Assembly: GCF_003641205.1 (NCBI RefSeq)
Contig: NZ_CP032762.1
Span: 4,030,001 to 4,094,000 of the forward strand
Direction of reading: 5' to 3'
From: Rhodococcus sp. P1Y
Lineage (GTDB): Bacteria; Actinomycetota; Actinomycetes; Mycobacteriales; Mycobacteriaceae
Length of the DNA: 64,000 nt
Shown here: in pieces, positions 12,132 through 20,166 of the stretch
Position numbering within the stretch: position 1 is the stretch's first letter
Layout of the letters: the number at the start of each line of letters is the position of its first letter
Position numbers and translations under genes: made by a program
Notes under the pieces: generated by a model
What the model saw: only the letters and a program-made list of their open reading frames with translations
What the model was told of the DNA's origin: nothing
The model's database searches: none

Positions 12132-13876
12132 CCCACCGTTTCGAGGTATGGGCACCCACACCGACCACAGTGCAACTGCATCTCGACGGCTCCCTGCACC
12201 CGATGCAGAAGAGCGCCGACGGGTGGTGGTTCACCGACGTCGATGCCGCCGAGGATGCACGTTACGGCTTCGTACTGGACGACGACACCGCTGTGCTGCC
12301 CGATCCGAGGTCTCCGAGACAACCGGACGGTGTGCACGAGCCGTCGCAGTTGCACCGCCTCGACGACAGCGTCTGGACCGACTCGGCATGGACGGGCCGT
12401 CAGCTGCAGGGCGGGGTCATCTACGAACTGCACATCGGAACGTTCACTGCCGGCGGAACTTTCGATGCGGCGGTCGAACGCCTGGACCATCTCGTCGACC
12501 TGGGCGTGACGTTCGTCGAGATCATGCCGGTCAACGGTTTCAACGGTACCCACAACTGGGGCTACGACGGCGTCCTCTGGTATACGGTGCACGAGGCATA
12601 CGGCGGACCGGACGGGCTGCAACGACTGGTCGACGCCTGTCACGCGCGCGGCCTCGCGGTCATCCTCGACGTCGTGTACAACCATCTCGGCCCATCCGGG
12701 AACTACCTCGAGCGGTTCGGCCCGTACATGGCGCAGGGCGCCAACTCGTGGGGTCAGGCGATCAACTACGCCGAGGCGAACTCGGGGGTTGTGCGTCGGT
12801 ATGCAATCGAGAACGCGTTGCGCTGGTTCTCCGAGTTCCACATCGACGGTCTACGGCTCGATGCCGTGCATGCGATCGTCGATCACACGGCCGTTCATCT
12901 GTTGGAAGAGTTGGCCGTCGACACTCGTAGGCTCGCAGCTCACCTTCAGAGGCCGCTGACGCTGATCGCGGAGAGCGATCTGAACGATCCGAGTTTGGTG
13001 ACTGCACGGTCAGGGGGTGGGTACGGCCTCGACGCACAGTGGGACGACGATATCCACCACGCGATCCATGCTGCCGTCTCGGGCGAGCGCCAGGGCTATT
13101 ACGGCGATTTCGGTTCGCTCCAGGGGCTCGCAACAACGTTGCGGCACGGCTTCTTTCATGCAGGGACCTACTCGAGCTTCCGGGGACGCGTCCACGGCCG
13201 CGCCGTCGACACGAGGCGAATTCCCGCGAGCTCGTTCGTCACGTACACCACGACGCACGATCAAGTCGGCAACCGCGCGATAGGCGACCGTCCCGGCTTC
13301 TACCTCTCCCCCGGCCAACTCGCGATCAAAGCTGCACTGGTGCTCACGTCGCCGTACACGCCGATGTTGTTCATGGGCGAGGAGTGGGGCGCGTCGACCC
13401 CGTTTCAGTTCTTCACCTCGCACCCCGAGCCGGAGCTGGGCAAGGCGACTGCCGAAGGCCGCAAGGCGGAATTCGCCGAACACGGCTGGGACAAGGAAGA
13501 CATTCCCGACCCGCAGGATCCGGAGACGTTCACTCGTTCCAAACTCGACTGGTCGGAACTCGGAACCGGTGATCACGCACGGCTTCTCGATAACTACCGA
13601 GGGTTGATCGCGCTCCGCAGACAGTTCGCGGAACTCTCCGATCCTTGGCTCGGACACGTCAAGATCGATTACGACGAGGACGCACGGTGGATCGTCGTGC
13701 ATCGCGGTTCGCTGCGCGTGGTCTGCAATCTGTCGGAGCGCGAGGTCACGGTGCCCGTCGGCGGCACGACACTGTTGGCGTGGGAAGACCCGACCTCCGA
13801 CGAAACCGGTTCTGCGACGTCGATTCCCGGTCATTCGTTCGCGGTGTTGGCGGCTACGCCGCCCGTGCGTGCGTAG
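12128..13876 (+). CDS. treZ: Malto-oligosyltrehalose trehalohydrolase TreZ
   Basis: Cleaves the terminal trehalose from the TreY product. The 582-residue protein has an N-terminal CBM48-like domain (FEVWAPTPTTVQLHL) and a GH13 barrel with VILDVVYNHLGPSGNY, Asp245 in GLRLDAVHAI, Glu282 in LIAESDLND and TTTHDQVGNRA. It overlaps treY by the ATGA tetranucleotide and ends the trehalose operon. In mycolata, trehalose also serves as the carrier for mycolic acids, so the operon may feed the cell envelope as well as stress protection. Confidence 0.96.
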   Translation: MTHRFEVWAPTPTTVQLHLDGSLHPMQKSADGWWFTDVDAAEDARYGFVLDDDTAVLPDPRSPRQPDGVHEPSQLHRLDDSVWTDSAWTGRQLQGGVIYELHIGTFTAGGTFDAAVERLDHLVDLGVTFVEIMPVNGFNGTHNWGYDGVLWYTVHEAYGGPDGLQRLVDACHARGLAVILDVVYNHLGPSGNYLERFGPYMAQGANSWGQAINYAEANSGVVRRYAIENALRWFSEFHIDGLRLDAVHAIVDHTAVHLLEELAVDTRRLAAHLQRPLTLIAESDLNDPSLVTARSGGGYGLDAQWDDDIHHAIHAAVSGERQGYYGDFGSLQGLATTLRHGFFHAGTYSSFRGRVHGRAVDTRRIPASSFVTYTTTHDQVGNRAIGDRPGFYLSPGQLAIKAALVLTSPYTPMLFMGEEWGASTPFQFFTSHPEPELGKATAEGRKAEFAEHGWDKEDIPDPQDPETFTRSKLDWSELGTGDHARLLDNYRGLIALRRQFAELSDPWLGHVKIDYDEDARWIVVHRGSLRVVCNLSEREVTVPVGGTTLLAWEDPTSDETGSATSIPGHSFAVLAATPPVRA

Positions 13877-13950
13877 TTACCGCCCGACGTAATTACCCAC
13901 TCACGAGCCTGGATCTGCTCGTGAGTGGGTAATTACCGCCCGTCGTAATT
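13877..13950. repeat. Palindromic intergenic element, likely bidirectional terminator
   Basis: A perfect 18-bp inverted repeat (13890-13907 TAATTACCCACTCACGAG; 13918-13935 its complement) surrounds a 10-nt loop. It is flanked by a near-identical direct repeat, TTACCGCCCGACGTAATT at 13877 and TTACCGCCCGTCGTAATT at 13933, one mismatch. It lies exactly between two convergent genes. The AT-rich ends of the arms give T-rich tracts in both directions, so termination is a reasonable role. The nested repeat structure also resembles dispersed REP-type elements. Confidence 0.7.
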
Positions 13951-13956
13951 GTTCGT

Positions 13957-15474
13957 TCACAGGCGGCGGAGCCGCACCAACACCACGATCGCGGCAAGCG
14001 CCATCACCGCGGCCGTCGCAAGGGAAGCCACGTGCATGCCGTTCACGAACGCCACGTGTGCGGAATTCGCCAGAGCGTCGCCGATCTCGCCCGGCGTACT
14101 GCGGGCGACGCTCACCGCACCACCGAGAGTCTCCTGGGCGGCTGCAGCCTGTTCTCCTCCGAGAGCGGATACGTCGAGACCGCGCCTGAAGTACGACATC
14201 ACAACCGTCCCGAGCACAGCTACTCCCAAAGCAATGCCGAGTTCGTACGCCGTCTCCGAGACTGCGGACGCAGCACCGGCACGCTCCGGCTCGACCGCGC
14301 TGACAACAAGATCGGACGTCAGCGTCAACGCGATGCCGGCGCCTGCGCCGACAAGGACGAAACCGACGATGAACAGTGCGGGACCGCTGTCGACCCGCAG
14401 CCCGAACAGCAATGCGGCGCCGACGGCCGCGGCCGCCAGCCCGCCACCGAGAACTGTTCCCGGTGACCAGATCCGGATCAAGTACGCCGCCACGAGAGAA
14501 GCCACGATGGACGATGCCGTACCAGGCAACAGCAGCAACCCTGCTTCGAGTGGGCTGTTTCCCAGCACCAACTGCAGATACTGAGCGCCGAAGAACAGCA
14601 CACCCGCAAGCGCGAACACGGATAGGAAGTTCGTGAACACCGCGGTGGAGAACGCGGGATTGGCGAACAGTCGAAGATCGATCATCGGGTCGGCCGAGCG
14701 CTTCTGCCGACGGACGAATGCAATCCCCGCGACAACACCCAAGACCGCTGCAGCGATGTTGATAACGCTGATTCCGTGTGCAGCGGTCTCTTTCACTGCG
14801 TAGACCAGCGGAACGAGCGCCAGCATCGACAAACCCGAGCTGACGAGGTCGAACTTGCCCGGGTTGGGGTCCTTCGATTCCGGGATGACAAGCGGACCGA
14901 GAGCGATGAGCACGAGCATCACCGGGATGTTGATCAAGAACACCGATCCCCACCAGAAGTGTTCCAACAACCACCCGCCGACCAGAGGTCCGGCGGCGGC
15001 TCCACCGCCTGCCATTGCTCCCCACAGGCCGATGGCCATGACGCGCTGGCGCGGGTCGGTGAAGATGGTCCTGATCAGGCCGAGGGTCGCCGGCATCAGC
15101 GTCGCTCCGGAGACGCCCTGAAGTACGCGCGCGGCGATCAACATCTCGGGGCTGACCGAGAACGCAGCAACGACGGAGGCGACGCCGAAACCTGCGGCAC
15201 CGATGAGCAGCAGTTTGCGCCGCCCGACTCGGTCGCCGAGAGTGCCCATCGTGATGAGTAGACCTGCCAGCACGAACGAATACACGTCGATGATCCACAG
15301 GAGCTGATTGCTGCTGGGCGCGAGGTCGGAACTGATGAACGGCAGCGCGAGATCGAGGACCGTACCGTCGACCGCGATCAGCAGCACCGCGAAAGCAAGG
15401 ACGACGAGGCCCAGCCAATCCTTCGGCGTCGCCCGCTGGGTTTCGACCGCCCCGTGTACCCGCAACTCACTCAC
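13957..15474 (-). CDS. DHA2-family MFS multidrug exporter (EmrB/QacA type)
   Basis: A 505-residue, 14-helix MFS transporter. Signatures are LLIAVDGTVLDLALPFISSDL (DHA2 motif D1 with the membrane-embedded Asp), GDRVGRRKLLLIG (motif A), RVLQGVSGATLMPATLGLI (motif B) and GPLVGGWLLEHFWWGSVFLINIP (motif C). Proton-driven export of lipophilic cations or antibiotics is expected; the exact substrate is unknown. The GTG start at 15474 follows AGGAGA. It is divergent from a TetR gene with two identical operator-like repeats in the promoter, so TetR repression is likely. Confidence 0.9.
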   Translation of the reverse strand: MSELRVHGAVETQRATPKDWLGLVVLAFAVLLIAVDGTVLDLALPFISSDLAPSSNQLLWIIDVYSFVLAGLLITMGTLGDRVGRRKLLLIGAAGFGVASVVAAFSVSPEMLIAARVLQGVSGATLMPATLGLIRTIFTDPRQRVMAIGLWGAMAGGGAAAGPLVGGWLLEHFWWGSVFLINIPVMLVLIALGPLVIPESKDPNPGKFDLVSSGLSMLALVPLVYAVKETAAHGISVINIAAAVLGVVAGIAFVRRQKRSADPMIDLRLFANPAFSTAVFTNFLSVFALAGVLFFGAQYLQLVLGNSPLEAGLLLLPGTASSIVASLVAAYLIRIWSPGTVLGGGLAAAAVGAALLFGLRVDSGPALFIVGFVLVGAGAGIALTLTSDLVVSAVEPERAGAASAVSETAYELGIALGVAVLGTVVMSYFRRGLDVSALGGEQAAAAQETLGGAVSVARSTPGEIGDALANSAHVAFVNGMHVASLATAAVMALAAIVVLVRLRRL

Positions 15475-15504
15475 TGACTTCTCCTATGATCTTTCACCGG
15501 CGAC

Positions 15505-15555
15505 TGAACCGTCCAGCCGGTACAGTGAGGCTAGCAGTGAACCGTCCAGCCGGTA
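15505..15555. promoter_or_regulatory. Twin TetR operator-like repeats
   Basis: The 18-mer TGAACCGTCCAGCCGGTA occurs twice (15505-15522 and 15538-15555) with no mismatch, offset by 33 bp or about three helical turns. Each copy holds an imperfect dyad with ACCG/CGGT outer arms. They fill the promoter shared by the DHA2 exporter and the TetR gene, which is where a TetR repressor would bind as side-by-side dimers. Confidence 0.7.
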
Positions 15556-15580
15556 AAGCTCTTTTCGGTAGGGTTGCGCC

Positions 15581-16117
15581 ATGTCGTCCGACACACGAGA
15601 CCGAATACTCGACGCCCTCGAGGAGATGCTGCTGGATCAGGGATTGACCAAGGTCACGCTCGAGAACGTCGCCGCGAAGGCCGGAGTGTCCAAAGGTGGT
15701 CTGCTGTACCACTTCAACACCAAGGACGCGATGCTCGCCGCGATGGTCCGACGCCTCGGCGACCTCTCCGACCGGCAGCGTGCCCTCGCCGCCGAGGGAG
15801 GCACAACCGTCGCTCACTGGTATTTGCAGCCGCCGGCGTCCATTTCCGACAAAGAAACCGCTCTGTACCGTTCGACCCTTGCCATGCTCCGCAGCGTCGA
15901 CGGACAACCAGGCGAGATTCAGCAGGCCGTCACCGAGGTCATGCGACTGTGGGACGAGGGCCTGCGCGCCGAGATCGACGACCCGGTCACTGCCGAAATC
16001 GTTCGCCTCGTCGGCGACGGAATCTATCTGGGGGCGTTGCTCGACCTCCCCCCCGTCGACCCGGAACTACACCAGAAGGTCGTGGAAAGACTTCTCGGAC
16101 CCGATCAGGTCAAATAG
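15581..16117 (+). CDS. TetR-family repressor of the adjacent exporter
   Basis: A 178-residue TetR protein. The DNA-binding domain is RDRILDALEEMLLDQGLTKVTLENVAAKAGVSKGGLLYHFNTKDAMLAAMV (residues about 6-56), with a TetR_C-like ligand domain behind it (LYRSTLAMLRS, DGIYLGALL). The SKGGLLYHF recognition helix places it with regulators of QacA-type and similar pumps. It shares a promoter with the DHA2 exporter and most likely represses both. Its 3' end overlaps the convergent ilvA by 13 nt. Confidence 0.9.
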   Translation: MSSDTRDRILDALEEMLLDQGLTKVTLENVAAKAGVSKGGLLYHFNTKDAMLAAMVRRLGDLSDRQRALAAEGGTTVAHWYLQPPASISDKETALYRSTLAMLRSVDGQPGEIQQAVTEVMRLWDEGLRAEIDDPVTAEIVRLVGDGIYLGALLDLPPVDPELHQKVVERLLGPDQVK

Positions 16118-17466
16118 CGATACGCAGGCGAACCCGGCTCCAACTGCTCCACCGTCAAGCGGGACGTCCGCATACGCTCGAGCAGCGCGCTGAGCCCGGA
16201 CGCCACGCCGAGTTCGATACCGACGAGCGCAGCTCCGGTCTCCCGGTTGTTGCGCTTGACGTACTCGAACAACGTGACGTCGTCGTCCGGCCCGAGAACT
16301 TCGTCGAGGAAGCGCCGCAACGCGCCGGGCTCCTGAGGGAAGTCCACCAGGAAATAGTGCTTGAGTCCCAGGTGCACTAGCGACCGTTCGAGGATTTCCC
16401 CGTATCTCGACACATCGTTGTTGCCGCCGGAGATCAAGCACACGACGGTACTTCCCGGGGCTACCGAAACATGTTGCAGCGCAGCCACGCTCAGCGCACC
16501 TGCAGGTTCGGCGATGACGCCTTCGTTCTGATACAGGTCCAGCATCGCCGTACAGATCGCACCCTCGTCGATCTGTGTCATCAGGAACGGTCCGTTCGTC
16601 TCGTCGCCCGCCGGGAAAGTGGGTACTGCGACCAGAGGTAACGACGCATGCGAGACGACCTCGGCGCCGAGAGCACGCAGCGCCTCGTACGGGACGTCTC
16701 CGATCCGCCGCACTGCCGCACCGTCGACGAAGGGGTCGATCTCGTTCAGCGTCACCGGTCCGCCCGCCACCAGTGCCGCGGTCATCGATGCGGCACCGGC
16801 CGGCTCGACGCCGACCAACGCGGTCGAAGGAGAGCGTTCGCGAAGGTAGGTCGAGATGCCCGCGATACATCCGCCGCCGCCTACCGGCATGACAACCGTG
16901 TCCGGCGCCGAACCGAGCTGCTCGACGATTTCCGCTGCGATGGTTCCCTGTCCGGCAACTGTCCGCTCGTCGTCGAACGGAGGGACCATCGTGGCCCCCG
17001 TCCGTGCGACGTCCTCGGCAGCAGCGGCTGCTGCGGCGTCGAACGTATCGCCGAACACGATGAGTTCGACGAACTCGCCGCCGTGAACGATGATCCGATC
17101 GCGCTTTTGCTTCGGGGTGTTGGCGGGGACGTAGATTCGGCCGCGCACCTGCATCGAACGGCACGCGAACGCGACGCCTTGCGCGTGGTTGCCCGCGCTT
17201 GCCGTCACCACCCCCACGGCGAGTTCATGCGGGGTCAGCTGAGCCATCAGGTTGTACGCGCCCCGGATCTTGTACGAGCGGACGATCTGGAGGTCCTCGC
17301 GCTTGAGGTACACGTTGGCGCCGGTGATGGCGGACAATCGCTCGCAGAACTGCAACGGTGTTGCCGCTACGACGTCCGAAATTCGACGGGCAGCCGCATC
17401 GATGTCGTCCGCGGTAACCGCGAACGAACGAGCGCTGGAGACGACGACTTCAGGCGAGTGGGGCAC
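16105..17466 (-). CDS. ilvA: Threonine dehydratase IlvA (biosynthetic)
   Basis: PLP enzyme that turns threonine into 2-oxobutanoate, the first step to isoleucine. It has 453 residues from GTG 17466. The PLP lysine lies in SYKIRGAYN, with SAGNHAQGVA, PVGGGGCIAGI (phosphate loop) and SGGNND. The C-terminus has an ACT-like regulatory domain (HYFLVDFPQEPGALRRFLDEVLG...YRYLT), so isoleucine feedback is expected. Compared with M. tuberculosis IlvA it seems to carry a small insert near residues 310-335 (LPLVAVPTFPAGDETN). An upstream in-frame start at 17547 would overlap poxB and is not conserved. It lies 43 bp downstream of poxB, same strand. Confidence 0.93.
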   Translation of the reverse strand: MPHSPEVVVSSARSFAVTADDIDAAARRISDVVAATPLQFCERLSAITGANVYLKREDLQIVRSYKIRGAYNLMAQLTPHELAVGVVTASAGNHAQGVAFACRSMQVRGRIYVPANTPKQKRDRIIVHGGEFVELIVFGDTFDAAAAAAAEDVARTGATMVPPFDDERTVAGQGTIAAEIVEQLGSAPDTVVMPVGGGGCIAGISTYLRERSPSTALVGVEPAGAASMTAALVAGGPVTLNEIDPFVDGAAVRRIGDVPYEALRALGAEVVSHASLPLVAVPTFPAGDETNGPFLMTQIDEGAICTAMLDLYQNEGVIAEPAGALSVAALQHVSVAPGSTVVCLISGGNNDVSRYGEILERSLVHLGLKHYFLVDFPQEPGALRRFLDEVLGPDDDVTLFEYVKRNNRETGAALVGIELGVASGLSALLERMRTSRLTVEQLEPGSPAYRYLT

Positions 17467-17509
17467 CCGTCCATGCTGCCACCAGCGTCGTTCCAGCGTC
17501 GACCCGGGA

Positions 17510-19285
17510 CTACCCTCGCGGTGAGAACTGCGACGGCAACGGGACATTGCGCAGATTGGACTTCGCCATCTGGACCGCCTCGCCGACGCCGCCGTTCATG
17601 ACCATTCGCGACATGGCGAGAGCGAAACCCTTGACCTGTTCACCGGTGATGCTGGGCGGCAACGACAGTGCATTGGGGTCGGTGACGATGTCGACCAGTG
17701 CTGGACCGTCGTGATCGAGTGCCGCACGAATGCCCGATTCGAGATCGCCGGGCTGTTCGATGCGTCGCGAGAAGATACCGAGTGCCGCTGCGACGGCTGC
17801 GTAGTCGGTCGCCGGCACGTCGACGCCGAAGTCCGGAATGCCGTCGACGAGCATCTCCAGTTTCACCATCCCGAGCGTCGAGTTGTTGAAGACGACGATC
17901 TTGACCGGCAACTTGTACATCGCGACGGTGACGAGTTCACCCAGAAGCATCGACAGTCCGCCGTCGCCCGACATCGACACGACCTGACGCGTCGGGAATG
18001 CCACCTGGGCGCCGATGGCGTGCGGCAATGCGTTCGCCATCGACCCGTGTAGCGCCGAGGAGATGAACCGGCGTGAGCCGTTCGGGTTCAAGTAGCGAGC
18101 TGTCCACACATTGCACATTCCTGTGTCGGCCGTGAAGATCGTGTCGTCCGCGGCGAGATCGTCGAGGATCGACGCGGCGTACTCGGGGTGGATCGGAGTG
18201 CGTTGTTTGACAGGCTTCGTGTACGCGCCGACCACCTTGGTCATGAGCTTCTCGTGCCGATCGAGGGTGCGTTCGAGGAATGCTCTGTCGGACTTGCGCT
18301 CCACGAGGGGCAGCAGCGCCGCCAGTGTGCTCTTCGCGTCCCCGTGCACTGCGAGATCGAGGCTCGTTCGACGGCCCAGCTTGTCTGCGGCACTGTCGAT
18401 CTGCGCGGTTCTGACCTTGTCCGGAAGGAACTGGTCGTACGGGAAGTCGGTTCCGATGAGGAGCAACAGGTCTGCATCGTGGATGCCCGCGTGGGCGGCG
18501 CCGTATCCGAGCAGGCCGGTCATCCCGATGTCGAACGGATTGTCGTACTGAACGAACTCCTTGCCGCGCAGTGAATGTCCCATCGGCGCGCCCAGCTTCT
18601 CGGCGAGATCCAACAGTTCCGGACGTGCATCGCGGACGCCTGCACCCGCAAAGATTGCGACGGTGCCGGCCGCGTTCACCGCGTTGGCCAACTTTTCGAC
18701 GTCCTCGGCAGCAGGCACGAGTGACGGTGCAGCAGTACGCACATAGGCGGGTGCGGGCCGCCCGATGGGCTCGTCGGCGATGTCGCCCGGCAGCGTGATG
18801 ACCGCGACTCCGGATTTGCCGACGGCGTGCTGCAGTGCCGAATGCACCACTCGGGGCGACTGTTCGGGTGTGCTGATGAGTTCGGTGTAAACCGAGCACT
18901 CGACGAACAATCTGTCGGGATGCGTCTCCTGGAAGAAGCTCGACCCGATCTGCACACTCGGAATGTGCGACGCGATGGCCAATACTGGCGCACCCGACCT
19001 GTTGGCGTCGTACAGACCGTTGATGAGGTGCAGGTTGCCCGGTCCGCAGGACCCAGCGCATACCGCGAGCTTCCCGGTGAGCTGAGCCTCGGCCGACGCG
19101 GCGAACGCTGCGGCCTCCTCGTGACGAACGTGAACCCAGTCGATGCCGCCCGACTTGGATCCCCCACTACGCCGGACCGCATCGACGATGGGATTGAGAC
19201 TGTCTCCGACAATTCCGTAAATTCGTTCGACTCCGGCCTCGATCAGTTGTGCGACGATCTGGTCGGCGACGGTCTCGGTTCTCAA
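17510..19285 (-). CDS. poxB: Pyruvate dehydrogenase (quinone) PoxB
   Basis: ThDP- and FAD-dependent peripheral membrane enzyme that decarboxylates pyruvate to acetate and passes electrons to the quinone pool. The 591-residue protein has the three-domain ThDP layout: RHEEAAAFAASAEAQLTGKLAVCAGSCGPGNLHLINGLYDA with the catalytic Glu, the middle FAD domain (LRGKEFVQYDNPFDIGMTGLLG, IGTDFPYDQFLP) and the ThDP motif GDGGLSMLLGEL...NN. These match PoxB better than acetolactate synthase. The C-terminal tail (MAKSNLRNVPLPSQFSPRG) is where PoxB binds membranes. It uses a TTG start at 19285 behind AAGGAG. It is followed by ilvA, both consuming or sparing pyruvate-linked carbon. Confidence 0.9.
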   Translation of the reverse strand: MRTETVADQIVAQLIEAGVERIYGIVGDSLNPIVDAVRRSGGSKSGGIDWVHVRHEEAAAFAASAEAQLTGKLAVCAGSCGPGNLHLINGLYDANRSGAPVLAIASHIPSVQIGSSFFQETHPDRLFVECSVYTELISTPEQSPRVVHSALQHAVGKSGVAVITLPGDIADEPIGRPAPAYVRTAAPSLVPAAEDVEKLANAVNAAGTVAIFAGAGVRDARPELLDLAEKLGAPMGHSLRGKEFVQYDNPFDIGMTGLLGYGAAHAGIHDADLLLLIGTDFPYDQFLPDKVRTAQIDSAADKLGRRTSLDLAVHGDAKSTLAALLPLVERKSDRAFLERTLDRHEKLMTKVVGAYTKPVKQRTPIHPEYAASILDDLAADDTIFTADTGMCNVWTARYLNPNGSRRFISSALHGSMANALPHAIGAQVAFPTRQVVSMSGDGGLSMLLGELVTVAMYKLPVKIVVFNNSTLGMVKLEMLVDGIPDFGVDVPATDYAAVAAALGIFSRRIEQPGDLESGIRAALDHDGPALVDIVTDPNALSLPPSITGEQVKGFALAMSRMVMNGGVGEAVQMAKSNLRNVPLPSQFSPRG

Positions 19286-19299
19286 CTTGCTTGTCTCCT

Positions 19300-19734
19300 T
19301 CAGGTTCTGGACAGGACGAACACGGGAATCTCACGATCGGTTTTGGTCTGGTACTCCGCGTAAGGCGGGAACGCCGCTACAGCGCGCTCCCACCACACGG
19401 CCTTCTCGTCACCGGTCACCTCACGAGCGATGTAGTCCGCCTTTTCTGTGCCGTCCTGCAGTTCGACGTGGGGCTCGGCTTTGATGTTGAAGTACCAGAC
19501 GGGATGCTTCGGCGCCCCGCCCAACGACGCAACAGCCGCGTACTCCCCGTCGTGCTCGACGCGCATCAGTGGCGTCTTTCTCAGCTTTCCCGACTTGTTG
19601 CCCTTCGTCGTCAGCAAGATGACTGGCATTCCGTTGAGAGTGGTGCCTTCGGTACCGCCTGAGCCTTCCAACAGCTCGGCCTGTTTGCGTGCCCAATCGG
19701 ATGTGCTCGGTTCGTATTCACCTGTCAATGGCAT
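19300..19734 (-). CDS. Ddn-like F420-dependent quinone/nitro reductase family protein
   Basis: A 144-residue split-barrel protein of the deazaflavin (F420)-dependent nitroreductase family (F420H2_quin_red). Recognisable segments are [53 protein letters not shown] and [28 protein letters not shown]. Family members reduce menaquinone or nitro compounds with F420H2. A homologous gene also neighbours ilvA in mycobacteria. It ends 14 bp before poxB, so the two quinone-linked genes may be one unit. Confidence 0.85.
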   Translation of the reverse strand: MPLTGEYEPSTSDWARKQAELLEGSGGTEGTTLNGMPVILLTTKGNKSGKLRKTPLMRVEHDGEYAAVASLGGAPKHPVWYFNIKAEPHVELQDGTEKADYIAREVTGDEKAVWWERAVAAFPPYAEYQTKTDREIPVFVLSRT

Positions 19735-19877
19735 GTCTTCCAGTGAACACCTGCGTTGCCGACTGCGCTACCCGCCCGACCGCGCGACACGAGCCCGAAT
19801 CGTCGAGTTCGGTAGACCGAAACTACTTCTTGGGTATAGCCTGACAACAGATAGCAGCACGCCGAAGGAGTGAATCG

Positions 19878-20120
19878 ATGACGTACGCAATTCCGAGCCT
19901 CACGGCTCGTCCGCGCACGAAGGTCAACGCAGTCGATATCGCTGGTACCGCATGGCCGGTGTACAAGATCGAAGCCCTGGTTCTCGGTGCGCTCGTCTTC
20001 CTGGGCGCTCTCGCGCTCACCACCTCATTGCAGACCTCGGTGCTCGCGAGCGCGGCCGCCACAGTCGTCACGTGGTGGACACTGCTGATCGTCGAGACCT
20101 CGGCGACCAAGCGCGGCTAG
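19878..20120 (+). CDS. Small membrane protein, unknown function
   Basis: An 80-residue protein with a basic N-terminal stretch (LTARPRTKVNAVDIAGTAWPVYK) and two predicted membrane helices (IEALVLGALVFLGALALTT and ASAAATVVTWWTLLIVETSA). The ATG has GAAGGAG 8 nt upstream. I recognise no family. It is convergent with dnaE1 across 46 bp and divergent from the F420-type reductase; a TATAGC -10-like element lies at about 19836. Confidence 0.65.
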   Translation: MTYAIPSLTARPRTKVNAVDIAGTAWPVYKIEALVLGALVFLGALALTTSLQTSVLASAAATVVTWWTLLIVETSATKRG

Positions 20121-20166
20121 CTCCCTTCGCACGCGCGAGGGATCCCACAGCCGGCTGCGGCAGGCG

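Noticed and set aside
20121..20166. Hairpin between the small membrane protein gene and dnaE1
   Set aside because: CCCTTCGC/GCGAGGG pairing needs a bulge and lacks a T run; too weak to call a terminator.
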